Assembly (NCBI GenBank): GCA_035566895.1 | Contig: DATMQA010000146.1 | Coordinates: 1-64,000 of the forward strand | DNA length: 64,000 nucleotides | Direction: 5' to 3' | From: DATMQA01 sp035566895 | GTDB lineage: Bacteria; Verrucomicrobiota; Verrucomicrobiia; Limisphaerales; UBA8199 | In this document: piece after piece, positions 10,201-18,615 of the stretch | Numbering within the stretch: position 1 is the first letter of the stretch | Layout of the letters: each line of letters begins with the position of its first letter | The notes under the pieces: generated by a model | The model's database searches: none | Seen by the model: only the letters and a program-made list of their open reading frames with translations | What the model was told of the DNA's origin: nothing | Made by a program: the position numbers and the translations under genes

Positions 10201-13200
10201 GTGTTCAAGGGACCCAGAGCGCTGAGCTTGAGGGTGCTGAGTCCATTCAAGGCGAGGTTGTGGCCAACGCTGATAAGGTCGTTATTACCATCGCCGAGTT
10301 GTGTCGGATCGCTGCCGAGGTCGATCAGGTTGGTGGTATTATTGTTCAAAGTCAGATCGCCGGTAATGGTCAAGGTGCCGGGGCTGCCACCGGGACTGAG
10401 GGTGGAACCGGGGCTGGTAGCGACGCTGCCGAGAACGATGCCGCTGCCGGCGAGGGTTTGACTGCCGCCCAGAGTAAAGCCGGGGAGAGCGGAGACGTTG
10501 AGGGTAGCATTGCTGGCGAGGGTGATGCTCGGAGTGTTGGCGAGCGAGCCGGCGTTAGTGAGCACGATGCCGCCAGCCGAGATAGTAGTGGGCCCGGTGC
10601 AGAGGTCGGGGGCTTGAAGGATCAGGCTGCCCGCGGAGATTTTGGTGAGCGAGCCCGCGCCCGTGAGGACATTGGTGAGGGTAAGATTCGCGGCGAGGTC
10701 GGCAGTGAGGCCGGCAACGTTCGTAACCGGTGAGAAGAGGAAGGTCGCGGGGCTGCCCCCGGGGATTTGCAGGGTGCCGGGGCTGCCGGAGAAGATGAAC
10801 GGTTTGGCAACGTACCCGGTCGTGTTGTTCTCCAAAGCGAAGATGGCGGGTCCTTGAACGGTAACCGTGCCGGGACCATCAAGGAACGAGCGGGTGAAGG
10901 CGAGGCTGCCGGAGGTGACCACAATCGAACCGGCGTTGGTGGCGACGGCATCGACCACCGAATTGCGGCTGTTGCCGGTTTTGGTGAGAGTATAACCATT
11001 GAGATAAAGGCCGCCGGAGAAGGAATTGTTCCCGCCAGGTCCGCGGATGTCCCATCGTCCCGGCCAGTTGCCAATGGAGGCATCAGCCGCCAGGGCGACG
11101 TAGCGCAAGCCGTTGTTCTGGTCGCCGCGGGTGTTGATGATGGCGCCGGCATTGGTGATACCGGTGCCGGAGATGGTCACGAATTCGCCCGGGCTATTGG
11201 CGCCGGTGCCCGCGAGGTCAAGCATGGCCCCGCTGGCGATGGTGGTAGAACCGTTGGTAGCGCCCAGGGCATCAGCACGACCGAGCTTAAGGATGCCGGC
11301 ATTGACAGTGATGGGGCCGGTGAAATCGTTGCCACCCGTGTTGGTGATATAGAGGGTGCCCGAGCCATTCTTGGTAAGGCTGGCATTGCCGCTGAGCTTG
11401 CCCGAGCCGGTGAAATAATAGTTCGTCGTGGCGTTGACGGTGATGGATTGGGGATAGAGGGTGCCGGCGACAGTGACGTTGGTGGCCAGGGCGGTGTCAT
11501 CGAAAGTTACAATGTCATCCTGGAAGAACTTCTGGGTCGGGACGGTGGAATTGTTCCAGTTAGTGGTGACGAGGTCCCAATTGGAATTAGTGCCGCGCCA
11601 GGTCAGGGCGACGGGAGCGCCGCCGCCGTTGGTGAGGTTGATTTGGCCAGGAACCGAGAGATCCAGGCCGAGGCTATAGCGGGTGGTGTTGGTCAGGATA
11701 GGGGTTCCGCTGAGGGTGCCGGCGTAGTCCACCAGGCGATAGGGACCCGTGAGCGGAGCGAGCGGGGCGATGGAAATGATGTTGGTCGCCAGAAAGGCCA
11801 GGTTGCTTCCGGCGTTGAGATAGGAATTGACGCCGCCGCCGATGGTCGTGGCGTTGCGCAGGGCGAAGCTGAGCGAGGCGTTGGTTTTGAAGGTGAGATT
11901 GCCGCCGACATTCAGGATGCCGGGGCCATTGGCGCTACCCAGGATGAGGGCGGTACCATTGGTGACATTGTTGACATTCGTGATCGTGCCGGTGGCGGTA
12001 TTGATAGTGGCAGCATTGAGGGCCGAGGCGTTGGAGATGACTCCGCCATTAAAGCTCAACGTCGTGTTGACCGTCAGGTTGCCGCCGTTGAGGAGCGCAG
12101 GATTGCCGGTGAGGTTCAGCGTATCAATCGTGAAATTGCCGGGCACGGGATCGCCGGCCGGCTGCAGGTTGAGCAGGCCGTTGTCATTCAGATTGATCGT
12201 GCCGGCGCCACCTTGCTTGAGAACGTCGCCCTTTACGTTCACGATGGCATTGGAGGAGACGGTGAGGGTGGCCGTGACCGTGCCCGCGTTGGCGGGGTTG
12301 TAGGTCCGATAGCACATCTGGAGGTTGGTGTTAACGGTAACCGCAGCCGTGCCGCTGACGATCATGTTGCCGACCGTCCCGTTGTAGTTGCTGCCAATCT
12401 TATAGCCCAGGTAGAGGTTGTTGACGTCGATGGTTCCAGCATCAAGGTTGAGGTTTCCAGTGCCGACGCCAGTCGCTCCGGTATTGATGGTGTCGTTGGT
12501 GAACAGATTGCGGCCCAGGTAAATGGCATCAGCCATGATATCCACGGTAGCGCCGCGAAACTCGGCGACGCCGGTCTGGCTCCGGCTGGTATCGGTGAGG
12601 TTGGTGGTGCCGGACTCGTTGGCCGCGATATCCCCGATGGAGATGTTGGCCCGGCTGTTGCCGCCACTGCTGCCGCGCACCTTGAGGGAACCGTTGGTAA
12701 TGCCGGAAGCAAACGCCAGGTTGTTGTTGGCCTGATTGGCGCGGTAACCACCAATAGCCAGCCAGTCAGTATTGAATGAGTTGAGCTTGCCAAGGGTAAG
12801 ATTCCCAAAGCCGCCGTCGGTAGGGGAACGGCCCAGGAGGATGCCAGGCACGTTGGTGCCCCACGCTCCGGTGGTAATGGTGTTGGTTTGGGCGAGAAGG
12901 AGAACACCGACGTCGCGATTGAGGGCGCCGTCAGCTCCGACCAGGACATTGCTCACGGTGGCGGTGAAGGTGTTTAGTCCGGACAAATCGAGCGTGGCGC
13001 GATTGGCGCCATTGCCGGTGCCGGCATTGGCCTGCTCGATGCGGATGGAAGTGGAAGGCCCGTTCACAACCAAGGCGCCTCCGCCAAGGATGGTGACATA
13101 GACCTGGTCGTTGGAAGTGACGCCGAAGGCCGGGGTGTCGGAGGCGGCCCAGGTACCAACGGCGATGGCGTTGGCACCGGGTGTCTGCGGCACGATGGAG

Positions 13201-13520
13201 AGGGTCATGCCCGGATTGATTTGGGTAGTGTAGTAACCGCTGGTGGTCAGCGTATCAAAGCCCAACCGGGAAACGGTAAGCGAGCTGTTGGCGATATTGT
13301 TGACCAGGCCCTGCGTGGGGACCGCACTGCCATAAATGTTGTCGAAAAGGAGGTTATCGGAGGGGACCGGAACGAGGCCGCTGGACCAGTTGGAAGGGTC
13401 TGACCAGTTCGTGTTACCGGCGAAGCCGGTCCAATAATTCTGAGCGGCGGAGGGGCTGGTTTGCAGAAGAAGCAGGGCGAGAGCAGCGCCAAGCAAGGAG
13501 GATTGACTTAATCGTTTCAT
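7278..13520 (-). CDS. Giant autotransporter-associated beta-strand repeat protein
   Basis: About 2,080 residues. The signal peptide is MKRLSQSSLLGAALALLLL with SPSAAQ at the cleavage site; a GTG two codons upstream (13526) is an alternative start. The body is dominated by autotransporter-associated (PATR) repeats, seen as recurring units such as GSGTLYITNTGGNDF followed by VNAGILKLG and by GSTTIASGAMLDLAG. These units normally form a secreted beta-helix. There is no C-terminal autotransporter barrel: the protein ends in a small domain with W-LLSSG, NFIDV and RFYEITVP, similar to the ends of two other giant proteins in the window. It is therefore probably surface-exposed or released by another route. 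It follows the prepilin-like gene by 43 bases on the same strand. Function unknown. Confidence 0.85.
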   Translation of the reverse strand: MKRLSQSSLLGAALALLLLQTSPSAAQNYWTGFAGNTNWSDPSNWSSGLVPVPSDNLLFDNIYGSAVPTQGLVNNIANSSLTVSRLGFDTLTTSGYYTTQINPGMTLSIVPQTPGANAIAVGTWAASDTPAFGVTSNDQVYVTILGGGALVVNGPSTSIRIEQANAGTGNGANRATLDLSGLNTFTATVSNVLVGADGALNRDVGVLLLAQTNTITTGAWGTNVPGILLGRSPTDGGFGNLTLGKLNSFNTDWLAIGGYRANQANNNLAFASGITNGSLKVRGSSGGNSRANISIGDIAANESGTTNLTDTSRSQTGVAEFRGATVDIMADAIYLGRNLFTNDTINTGATGVGTGNLNLDAGTIDVNNLYLGYKIGSNYNGTVGNMIVSGTAAVTVNTNLQMCYRTYNPANAGTVTATLTVSSNAIVNVKGDVLKQGGAGTINLNDNGLLNLQPAGDPVPGNFTIDTLNLTGNPALLNGGNLTVNTTLSFNGGVISNASALNAATINTATGTITNVNNVTNGTALILGSANGPGILNVGGNLTFKTNASLSFALRNATTIGGGVNSYLNAGSNLAFLATNIISIAPLAPLTGPYRLVDYAGTLSGTPILTNTTRYSLGLDLSVPGQINLTNGGGAPVALTWRGTNSNWDLVTTNWNNSTVPTQKFFQDDIVTFDDTALATNVTVAGTLYPQSITVNATTNYYFTGSGKLSGNASLTKNGSGTLYITNTGGNDFTGPITVNAGILKLGRADALGATNGSTTIASGAMLDLAGTGANSPGEFVTISGTGITNAGAIINTRGDQNNGLRYVALAADASIGNWPGRWDIRGPGGNNSFSGGLYLNGYTLTKTGNSRNSVVDAVATNAGSIVVTSGSLAFTRSFLDGPGTVTVQGPAIFALENNTTGYVAKPFIFSGSPGTLQIPGGSPATFLFSPVTNVAGLTADLAANLTLTNVLTGAGSLTKISAGSLILQAPDLCTGPTTISAGGIVLTNAGSLANTPSITLASNATLNVSALPGFTLGGSQTLAGSGIVLGSVATSPGSTLSPGGSPGTLTITGDLTLNNNTTNLIDLGSDPTQLGDGNNDLISVGHNLALNGLSTLKLSALGPLNTATPYTVMLATNSLVFSGNLSDHLIAVSANPRYSFSIVSSPSIPNSVQIAVSGNPVSLIWQGGQPSNPTLWDTSTTSNWLNGATADVFFAGDSVTFDDSAARNFVTLGSVLQPGAITMNNSVNYAFGGTGGLLAGSLTCQGFGALTLTNTGTNFFALGVMLNSGTLALNQAADTAFASVLSDNGSAAGTFQKLGANTLTLAGNNSAYNGAILVSAGTLKPGSANALGTVFGGTTVAPGATLDIVGLNLGAEPLTASGVGVSNLGAIYNSGAGQQSALINVTLAGDTTVGGIGRWDIRTQTAIGNASLSTGGNPYKLTKVGANQISLVNAAIDDGLGDIDVQQGLFSLEHGTRSPNTGGIGDPSHTLTVFSNATLQINSLDTGLNKVIVLRDGATVTNQTGDNIVYGPVTLNGSNVFNIGTNSLSLNNTVNGSGTLYKLGGTSGGAGAGNANALKLSADNSTLSHGIFVANGTLMLLNSQAAGLNNTITVTTTTGGTGQNGTRVNLGNSVTIPPGVSLNLQSIQPGDLRSTLESDTGFNEWQGPIVFNGNGSINLAANQADAQLTISGPLSGILTNLVLRGNNQGIGRINGSINIGAARLEKTEVCLWSLHTNNNVWGDTIIHNGILQLGTNNPCPPSGFLTLGENTATCVLDLNGFGQQVSGLASAGMAADDFVVNSSTIADSTLTIAGTNITSFGGTIADAQQLNITNWPVAGSQRVGLTLASANTGSLALTGTNLYTGPTLVNGGALLVNGFLSNSVVTVNNGGALGGTGLLLGPVTVNSHGTLALGPAIGALAISNNLTLASGSTNVVKVNADIAANDKILGVSTLTYGGTLVLTNLGVNPLAGGTVLKLFDAAAYSGAFAAIVPATPGPSATWDTSNLAVDGTLKVVSTAPPYRPQFGTPALLGNGNFSLTFSGPAGFAYRVWGSTSVALAPVESTWTLLSSGTFGSVPVNFIDVNATNYPARFYEITVP

Positions 13521-13563
13521 AAGCACGGAGAGGGTTTAGGGTTTGATGATTCCGAGGGGAGAA

Positions 13564-14334
13564 TTACAGGTCGGCCTGGCAGTTGGTGATGTTCCGACCG
13601 AACGAGGGAAAAACCGGCATCACATGGCCATCCGCGAAGCCCACGTCGCATTTCTTGTTGTGGCGGATCGTCGGCGCATCGCCCGGGGGCGCATAGCGGC
13701 CGTCGTTAATGATGTTGGCCTTGGGGTCGTAAGCCTCATTCGGCTTTTGGGTGGCCTGTTCTTCCATGAACATGATTTTCAACACCGGATTTTTGACCCA
13801 GGACATTTTGAACCGGTTGGCCTTGCCGGTGGACTTTTCGATTTCAGAGGTCATCCCGTGGTTGCCGCCGCTGCCGGCAATGCTGGTCACAGAATAGCTG
13901 TAAAAGTAAGGGCCGTTGGCAGTGGCGGTTTTGATTCGCTCCGAATCATCGCGGTCCATCGGGCACCTGAACAAATTGCTATTGGCGCTCCCCAAGCCGG
14001 CCACGATGGGGCTTTGGGTGACGTTGGGATAAGCAGGGAGATTCCGCCAGTAAATCCAATCCTCGACTTCGTAGCCGAAGGTAGTGGCCGAGGCGCACCC
14101 CGGGAAATAATCCTGGTTGTCGTTGATGTACATCAGCATGCCATAGCTGAGCTGTTTGAGGTTACTCAGACAGCGGGTTTGAGCGGCTTTGTCTTTGGCC
14201 CGGCTTAAAGCGGGCAACAGCATCGAGGCGAGGATGGCGAGGATGGCAATGACGACGAGCAATTCGATCAAGGTAAACGCGACGAGGGTCCGACGGATTC
14301 GCCGGGCATCAGGCGAGGGTGAAGCGGGGTTCAT
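13564..14334 (-). CDS. Prepilin-like protein with H-X9-DG C-terminal motif
   Basis: The N-terminus has a short basic leader and then the type IV prepilin cleavage and methylation segment (FTLIELLVVIAILAILASML), which is also the membrane helix. The mature part resembles the large planctomycete and verrucomicrobial pseudopilin family and carries the H-X9-DG motif near its end (IRHNKKCDVGFADGH). Such proteins are cleaved by a prepilin peptidase and assemble with type II secretion or type IV pilus-like machines; genomes of this group carry many copies. The gene is first in a same-strand run with the two giant secreted proteins. No peptidase, ATPase or secretin gene is in the window. Confidence 0.88.
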   Translation of the reverse strand: MNPASPSPDARRIRRTLVAFTLIELLVVIAILAILASMLLPALSRAKDKAAQTRCLSNLKQLSYGMLMYINDNQDYFPGCASATTFGYEVEDWIYWRNLPAYPNVTQSPIVAGLGSANSNLFRCPMDRDDSERIKTATANGPYFYSYSVTSIAGSGGNHGMTSEIEKSTGKANRFKMSWVKNPVLKIMFMEEQATQKPNEAYDPKANIINDGRYAPPGDAPTIRHNKKCDVGFADGHVMPVFPSFGRNITNCQADL

Positions 14335-14862
14335 AATTCGGTGTCAATTTCAAGGATTCAACAACTCATCTCCGGCCGAGGGCAGCCGGGGAGGCATTTT
14401 CCGAGCCGCTTGAGGACGTGGGCGTTTCAGCGGCCGGGATTTCATTAGGTACAACTGACTGTTTGTGTCCGGACATCACTTGTGATTGCGGGTGGCGGTG
14501 CCTTTCAATGGGGGCTCATACCTCCGCACCACGGGATGAGAATATCGTACTCGCGTGCTACGGCAATAAGATTTGCTTTGCATAAATTGCCTTTTTTACA
14601 TCAAATAATGTTGAGTTCCATCCTCTGGTTAACATTAGATTACTGTTCTTATTCGTGAGAAGCGCTCGAAGGTTGGTTCATAAACGGGTGAAAAAAATAT
14701 CTAACCTTGATTTACCCTGATTCACCTTGATTTCAGGGGTTTTTAACCTTGACGGAACCTTGACGGAACCTTGACGGAACCTTGACGGAACCTTGACGGA
14801 ACCTTGACGGAACCTGGACTTGGGATGTTTTGGAGTTGGTTTTCAAGAGCGGGGCGGGCAAG
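14335..14862. other. Intergenic region, AT-rich, with an 11-base tandem repeat
   Basis: No gene is seen here. Bases about 14560-14720 are much richer in A and T than the surroundings and lie upstream of the prepilin-like gene, so they probably contain its promoter, but no convincing -35/-10 pair stands out. Degenerate CCTTGATTT-like units lead into the exact tandem repeat listed separately. Confidence 0.5.
14745..14817. repeat. Tandem repeat, six copies of an 11-base unit
   Basis: The unit AACCTTGACGG occurs six times without error from 14745 to 14810, followed by a partial copy AACCTGG. Immediately upstream are looser copies (ACCTTGATTT, ACCCTGATT, CACCTTGATTT) which suggest the array grew from a degenerate ancestor. 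Eleven bases is close to one helical turn, so every copy faces the same side of the DNA. No coding function. Confidence 0.95.
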
Positions 14863-15543
14863 TCAGATGAGCATTCCGGGGTCTTCGGTTTCATGCCTTG
14901 GATCGTCGGGAGAATGAATGATACCGAGCATTTCGCGGTCGATCAGGCGGACGACCTTGCGGCGCTCTTCATCGGGATTGCGGTAGGGGTAGAGTTTGCC
15001 CTGGATTTCGGGGCGGCGGGTCCATTCCCAGAATTCCTTTTCTTTGGCTTGAGCGGTGGAGGAGAGGTCGAGGGCCAGGCGCTGCTGTTCGAGGGTGAGG
15101 CGGCCAGCGCTGAGTTCGCCGCGGCGGAGGGCCAGGAGGAACATGGCGAGATGGCCGAGATGGCGCAGGGATTTATCGGAGCCGGAATCGGAGGAAGAAA
15201 GAGCCCGGGCTGCGGTAGCGAGGCGGAAGAAAACCCAACGGGAGAGTTTTTCAGGCACGTCGGCAGGGAGAATCTTTTGGAGTTCGGCATCGCCGTCATT
15301 GAGGGAGGAGGCAAAAGCGATGGCTTCCTGACGGTCGAGCCAGTCACGGAAGCCGTGGTTCCGGTGGTCGGAGAGGTTTTGCTTGTTGATGGGAGCGCCG
15401 TCGAATTGGGATTTGAGGAGGGCCTTGGTTTCGGGCAGGGAATTGAGCCAAGGGAGGAGGGTATTGGCGGTTTCGGCATTTTGGAGGCGCTGATTGATCT
15501 GCTCCTGGATGGGAGCAGGCAGGGAGGCGATTTTTCCGAGCAT
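14863..15543 (-). CDS. Hypothetical protein, weakly similar to phage Gp27-like DUF3486
   Basis: A cytoplasmic protein of 226 residues without signal peptide or membrane segment. The first 75 residues follow a pattern I associate with Mu Gp27/DUF3486-type proteins: LGKIASLP, INQRLQNAE, LLPWLNSLPE, then KQNLSDHR and GFRDWLDRQE, which looks like a small helix-turn-helix. The rest is helical and rich in charged residues. The start at 15543 is chosen because the upstream 25 codons of the open frame look non-coding. Related copies are frequent in Verrucomicrobia, as far as I recall. No neighbour suggests a prophage, so a domesticated DNA-binding protein is one possibility. Function unknown. Confidence 0.6.
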   Translation of the reverse strand: MLGKIASLPAPIQEQINQRLQNAETANTLLPWLNSLPETKALLKSQFDGAPINKQNLSDHRNHGFRDWLDRQEAIAFASSLNDGDAELQKILPADVPEKLSRWVFFRLATAARALSSSDSGSDKSLRHLGHLAMFLLALRRGELSAGRLTLEQQRLALDLSSTAQAKEKEFWEWTRRPEIQGKLYPYRNPDEERRKVVRLIDREMLGIIHSPDDPRHETEDPGMLI

Positions 15544-16130
15544 AGAAGCGGCAAGGTTAGAGGTTAAAGAAGGTGAAATGGTGAAACAGTGAAATAGCGG
15601 CGTGGGCTTCTGCGGCAAAGCGCCGGCACTGAGGTTGGCACGAGGTTCGGCTGTTCCCCGGGAACAGGGACTGCAATCCGGGTCTAATACTACTACTAAC
15701 AGGACCAGTACGCATAGGGCGACCCAGGAATTGAGACAGCCGGTTAGGTGCCAATTCGGAGGTTATCAGTTAGTTTTTCTGGTTACCGCGAAAGAAATTT
15801 GCAATTCTAATGGCTTAAGTAACTGGCGCAAATGCTGAAGCCGCGAGGCCCAAAGACAAAGCAAGCGCGAGCGACCAGGAATGGTGGCGGGTATGATCGA
15901 GGCCAACCCGTGAATCCACCGGGGGATTTCCAGGACAGGACTGGAATGCTGCAACGAAGCGCTAGAGCAAGGTTGCGTGGTCTCCGCAACGGGACGGAGG
16001 GGCGACGTTCTCCGTCCTCGGTCTGGCGCAGCTCCTTCCTGCGCCTTTTGTTTGGAAGAGCCAGACCACATGTTCCTATGGGTAGCCGGGTTCACGTCCA
16101 GACGGCATGGTATGTGCTTTTTTCGCGCCT
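15544..16130. other. Intergenic region without recognised feature
   Basis: About 590 bases with only short, overlapping open frames of unconvincing composition on both strands. Short self-complementary stretches occur near 16000-16050 (GACGGAGG with CCTCCGTC-like partners), but I see no tRNA, riboswitch or transposon structure. Confidence 0.4.
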
Positions 16131-16418
16131 ATGATTGCCACGATCACAGCCTACGACGCCAGCGGGAACGTCTCGCACCGGGATACACGTGAGTATCCCG
16201 ACAACTCCCTATTATGGGAACATATTGGCTGCCAGCAGAATAATCAGAAGACCGCGCGGGTGCTCGCGGAGACGGAAGTTGGCCTGGCGTACGAGGTAGA
16301 GTTTTCGTCCTGGACGCCAAGGCGGTGCTTTGCGCCTTCGCGCCGGTTTCACGAGTTGCTGCGCACATGGGGGGCGGTTTTCGCGGAGCCGGGCCTTCGC
16401 GACGGTGGGACCACATAA
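16131..16418 (+). CDS. Hypothetical small protein (95 residues)
   Basis: The frame starting MIATITAYDASGNVSH has third-position GC well above the local average and a balanced composition, and it ends just before a convergent small gene. No domain, signal peptide or membrane segment is recognised; two tryptophans and a basic stretch (TPRRCFAPSRRFH) sit in the second half. The ATG at 16131 is preferred to the in-frame upstream start because the residues before it look non-coding. It may be a lineage-specific protein or a chance frame. Confidence 0.42.
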   Translation: MIATITAYDASGNVSHRDTREYPDNSLLWEHIGCQQNNQKTARVLAETEVGLAYEVEFSSWTPRRCFAPSRRFHELLRTWGAVFAEPGLRDGGTT

Positions 16419-16429
16419 GAGTGTATTGC

Positions 16430-16699
16430 TTAAGCAAGGCTGAGCCAGTAGCGGTGTGATTGCTGCCGCTCATGTTCGGCGACGCGGTCGGCGCGTTCCT
16501 CGAACAAACAGGGAAAAGCCAGCAAGGGAAAATCCGTCTGCCGGGCGAGGCTCGCGGCGGTATCGGCCTCCCTCATGACCGCAGCGTGCAACTCGGAGCG
16601 GGGGATTTCATCCAACCGGCGCAACAACAGGCGTAACTTGAGCAGCTCGAGCGTAGCGGTCTCGCCGGATGGGTTCCGCAGTTGAATCAGATTCTGCAT
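16430..16699 (-). CDS. Hypothetical small protein (89 residues)
   Basis: A leucine- and arginine-rich soluble protein (LELLKLRLLLRRLDE near the start, FPLLAFPCLFEERADRVAE near the end). The region before the ATG at 16699 belongs to the open frame but looks non-coding. The FPLL-FPCLFEE segment resembles small proteins I have met in other Verrucomicrobia; no function is known. It converges with the small gene ending at 16418, leaving 11 bases between them. Confidence 0.6.
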   Translation of the reverse strand: MQNLIQLRNPSGETATLELLKLRLLLRRLDEIPRSELHAAVMREADTAASLARQTDFPLLAFPCLFEERADRVAEHERQQSHRYWLSLA

Positions 16700-16918
16700 A
16701 ATAGCGCTCGGTGATAGCCCGACCCTGGACGAGGTGGATGGCAAACTGCGGTCGGGAAGGTTACGATTCGGAAATATAGCGGATTAGCTGACTTGCGCCC
16801 GAGGGTGGGCGCGCTCGGTGGCGGGTTACGGTTTGGTAACATTCCGTTCACCGGCTTTTCACAAGAAGGGCGGGCGCTTTAACTTGCCGTTCGGCCAGGG
16901 GTTCGCGAAGGTTTGGCC

Positions 16919-18496
16919 ATGCGACCAAAGGCACATGTTAGAAAGTTATTCACAGCTTTAGCCGTGCTGTTGGTGGTTGTGGAGCTGCGGGCCGCCGGGA
17001 GGGCTGGCCACGCAGTGGTGATGGTGTGGGATGGAATGCGGCCGGATTTCGTCAGCGAGCAGACCACCCCTACCCTCTTTAAACTGGCGCAGGAGGGGGT
17101 CACGTTCAGGCGGCATCACCCGGTGTTTGTTACGGCGACGGAGGTGAACGGAACGGCATTGGCGACGGGAGTTTACCCGGACGAGAGCGGGCTGATCGGG
17201 AACAGGGAATTCCGTCCGTCGATCGACGCGGCGAATCGAACAGCGATGGAAAACCTGGAGGCGATTCGGAAAGGCGACAAGTTGACGGGCAATCATTACC
17301 TGGCTTATCCGACGATTGCCGAACTCCTGCACGCCCAAGGCCGGCGCACGGCAGTGGCCGGGACCAAAGCGGTGGCGATCTTACAGGACCGGGCGGCGCG
17401 GTCCGAGAATGCGCTTGGCCTGGAGCTGTTTGAGGGGCGGGCCCTGCCGGAAACGCTGATGGAAAAGCTCGCCAGCCGACTCGGCCGGTTTCCCAAAGTG
17501 AGCAAGACCAGTCCGCAAGCCGATGTCTGGACGACGGAGGCGCTGGTCGGACCACTTTGGGAGAAAGAGGTACCACCTTTCTCGGTGTTGTGGATGAGCC
17601 AGCCGGATTACTCGCAACACGCGACCGGGCCAGGCTCGCCCTCTTCGTTGGCGGCGATCAGAAGTGCCGATGAGAATCTCGCCCGCGTGCTGGCGGCTTT
17701 GGAAGCCAGGCACCTGCGGCAGGAAACCGATGTCATCGTGGTTTCCGACCATGGTTTCTCCACGATCGAACGGAATACCGATGTGGAGCAGGCGCTCAAG
17801 AAACACGGGTTCCATGCCGGGCGGAAGTTTTCCAAGCGCGGCGGCCGCGACGGAGACATCATGGTGGTAGGCAACGGCGGGGCGGTGTTTCTGTATGTCA
17901 TCGGTCATGCGCGAAACATGATTGAGAAAGTAACGCATTTTCTTCAGACGCAGTCGTTTTCGGGGGTGGTGTTCACCCAAATACCGGTAGAAGGCGCGTT
18001 TCGCCTGCAGGATGTTCATATCAACTCGGCGGGCGCGCCTGACATCGTGCTTTCGATGCGCTGGAAACCGGACAAGAGCACCAACGGCACACCCGGCTTG
18101 CTCTGCATGGATTTTGGCGAATTCGGGCCGGGCCAGGGCACACACGGCAGTCTGAGTCCGTTCGACCTGCACAATACGTGCGTGGCGGCGGGACCGGACT
18201 TCCGGAAAGGATTCGTCGACGAGCTGCCCAGCGGCAACATTGACATCGCACCGACGGTGCTCTGGATTCTGGGGATTGAGCCCAAACAAAAGCAATCAGG
18301 CCGAGTGCTCACGGAGGCGCTGGCGGCGCCAGGTGCGAACGATCAGTCCATTGCCAATACCAATTCAGTTAAGCCTCATCATCTGGAGGCGAAATATCGC
18401 AGCGGCGATTTTCAGTGGCGACAGTATTTGAATTCTTCCGAGTTCAGTGGCGTTTTTTATTTCGACGAAGGCAATGGCGAACAGTTGGTTAAATAA
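16919..18496 (+). CDS. Secreted type I phosphodiesterase / nucleotide pyrophosphatase family protein
   Basis: About 525 residues of the alkaline phosphatase superfamily. A hydrophobic signal segment (LFTALAVLLVVVELRAAG) lies at the N-terminus. The metal-binding aspartate is in VMVWDGMRPD (about residue 36), the likely nucleophile threonine in FVTATEVNG (about 71), and the second metal site is in SDHGFS (about 277), with further ligands in SQPDYSQH and GTHGS. This arrangement fits phosphodiesterases or nucleotide pyrophosphatases acting in the periplasm. The ATG at 16919 is preferred to the TTG two codons upstream. The exact substrate cannot be read from the sequence. Confidence 0.88.
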   Translation: MRPKAHVRKLFTALAVLLVVVELRAAGRAGHAVVMVWDGMRPDFVSEQTTPTLFKLAQEGVTFRRHHPVFVTATEVNGTALATGVYPDESGLIGNREFRPSIDAANRTAMENLEAIRKGDKLTGNHYLAYPTIAELLHAQGRRTAVAGTKAVAILQDRAARSENALGLELFEGRALPETLMEKLASRLGRFPKVSKTSPQADVWTTEALVGPLWEKEVPPFSVLWMSQPDYSQHATGPGSPSSLAAIRSADENLARVLAALEARHLRQETDVIVVSDHGFSTIERNTDVEQALKKHGFHAGRKFSKRGGRDGDIMVVGNGGAVFLYVIGHARNMIEKVTHFLQTQSFSGVVFTQIPVEGAFRLQDVHINSAGAPDIVLSMRWKPDKSTNGTPGLLCMDFGEFGPGQGTHGSLSPFDLHNTCVAAGPDFRKGFVDELPSGNIDIAPTVLWILGIEPKQKQSGRVLTEALAAPGANDQSIANTNSVKPHHLEAKYRSGDFQWRQYLNSSEFSGVFYFDEGNGEQLVK

Positions 18497-18524
18497 GTTA
18501 AGGGAGTTAAAGGAGTTAAATAGG
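18487..18524. repeat. GTTAAA-rich short repeat
   Basis: The end of the phosphodiesterase gene and the bases after it contain GTTAAATAAGTTAAGGGAGTTAAAGGAGTTAAATAGG-type iterations (shown here as one short stretch of four GTTAA units). The stop codon of the gene lies inside the repeat. Similar GTTAAAT units occur near 38134-38249 and 41400-41542. Confidence 0.6.
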
Positions 18525-18615
18525 AAAGCCCCGTTGAGGATCTGGTCTCCATCTTCCCTGTTACCTTCCACTTTCAAGATTGTAATCACGAAAATGTTTT
18601 GTTAGGATTCGGCTC

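Noticed and set aside
7200..12779. Long plus-strand open frames of 541 and 670 codons opposite the PATR repeat protein
   Set aside because: Repetitive GC-rich coding DNA lacks stops on the opposite strand; the products are Gly/Ala/Asp-rich with no domain.
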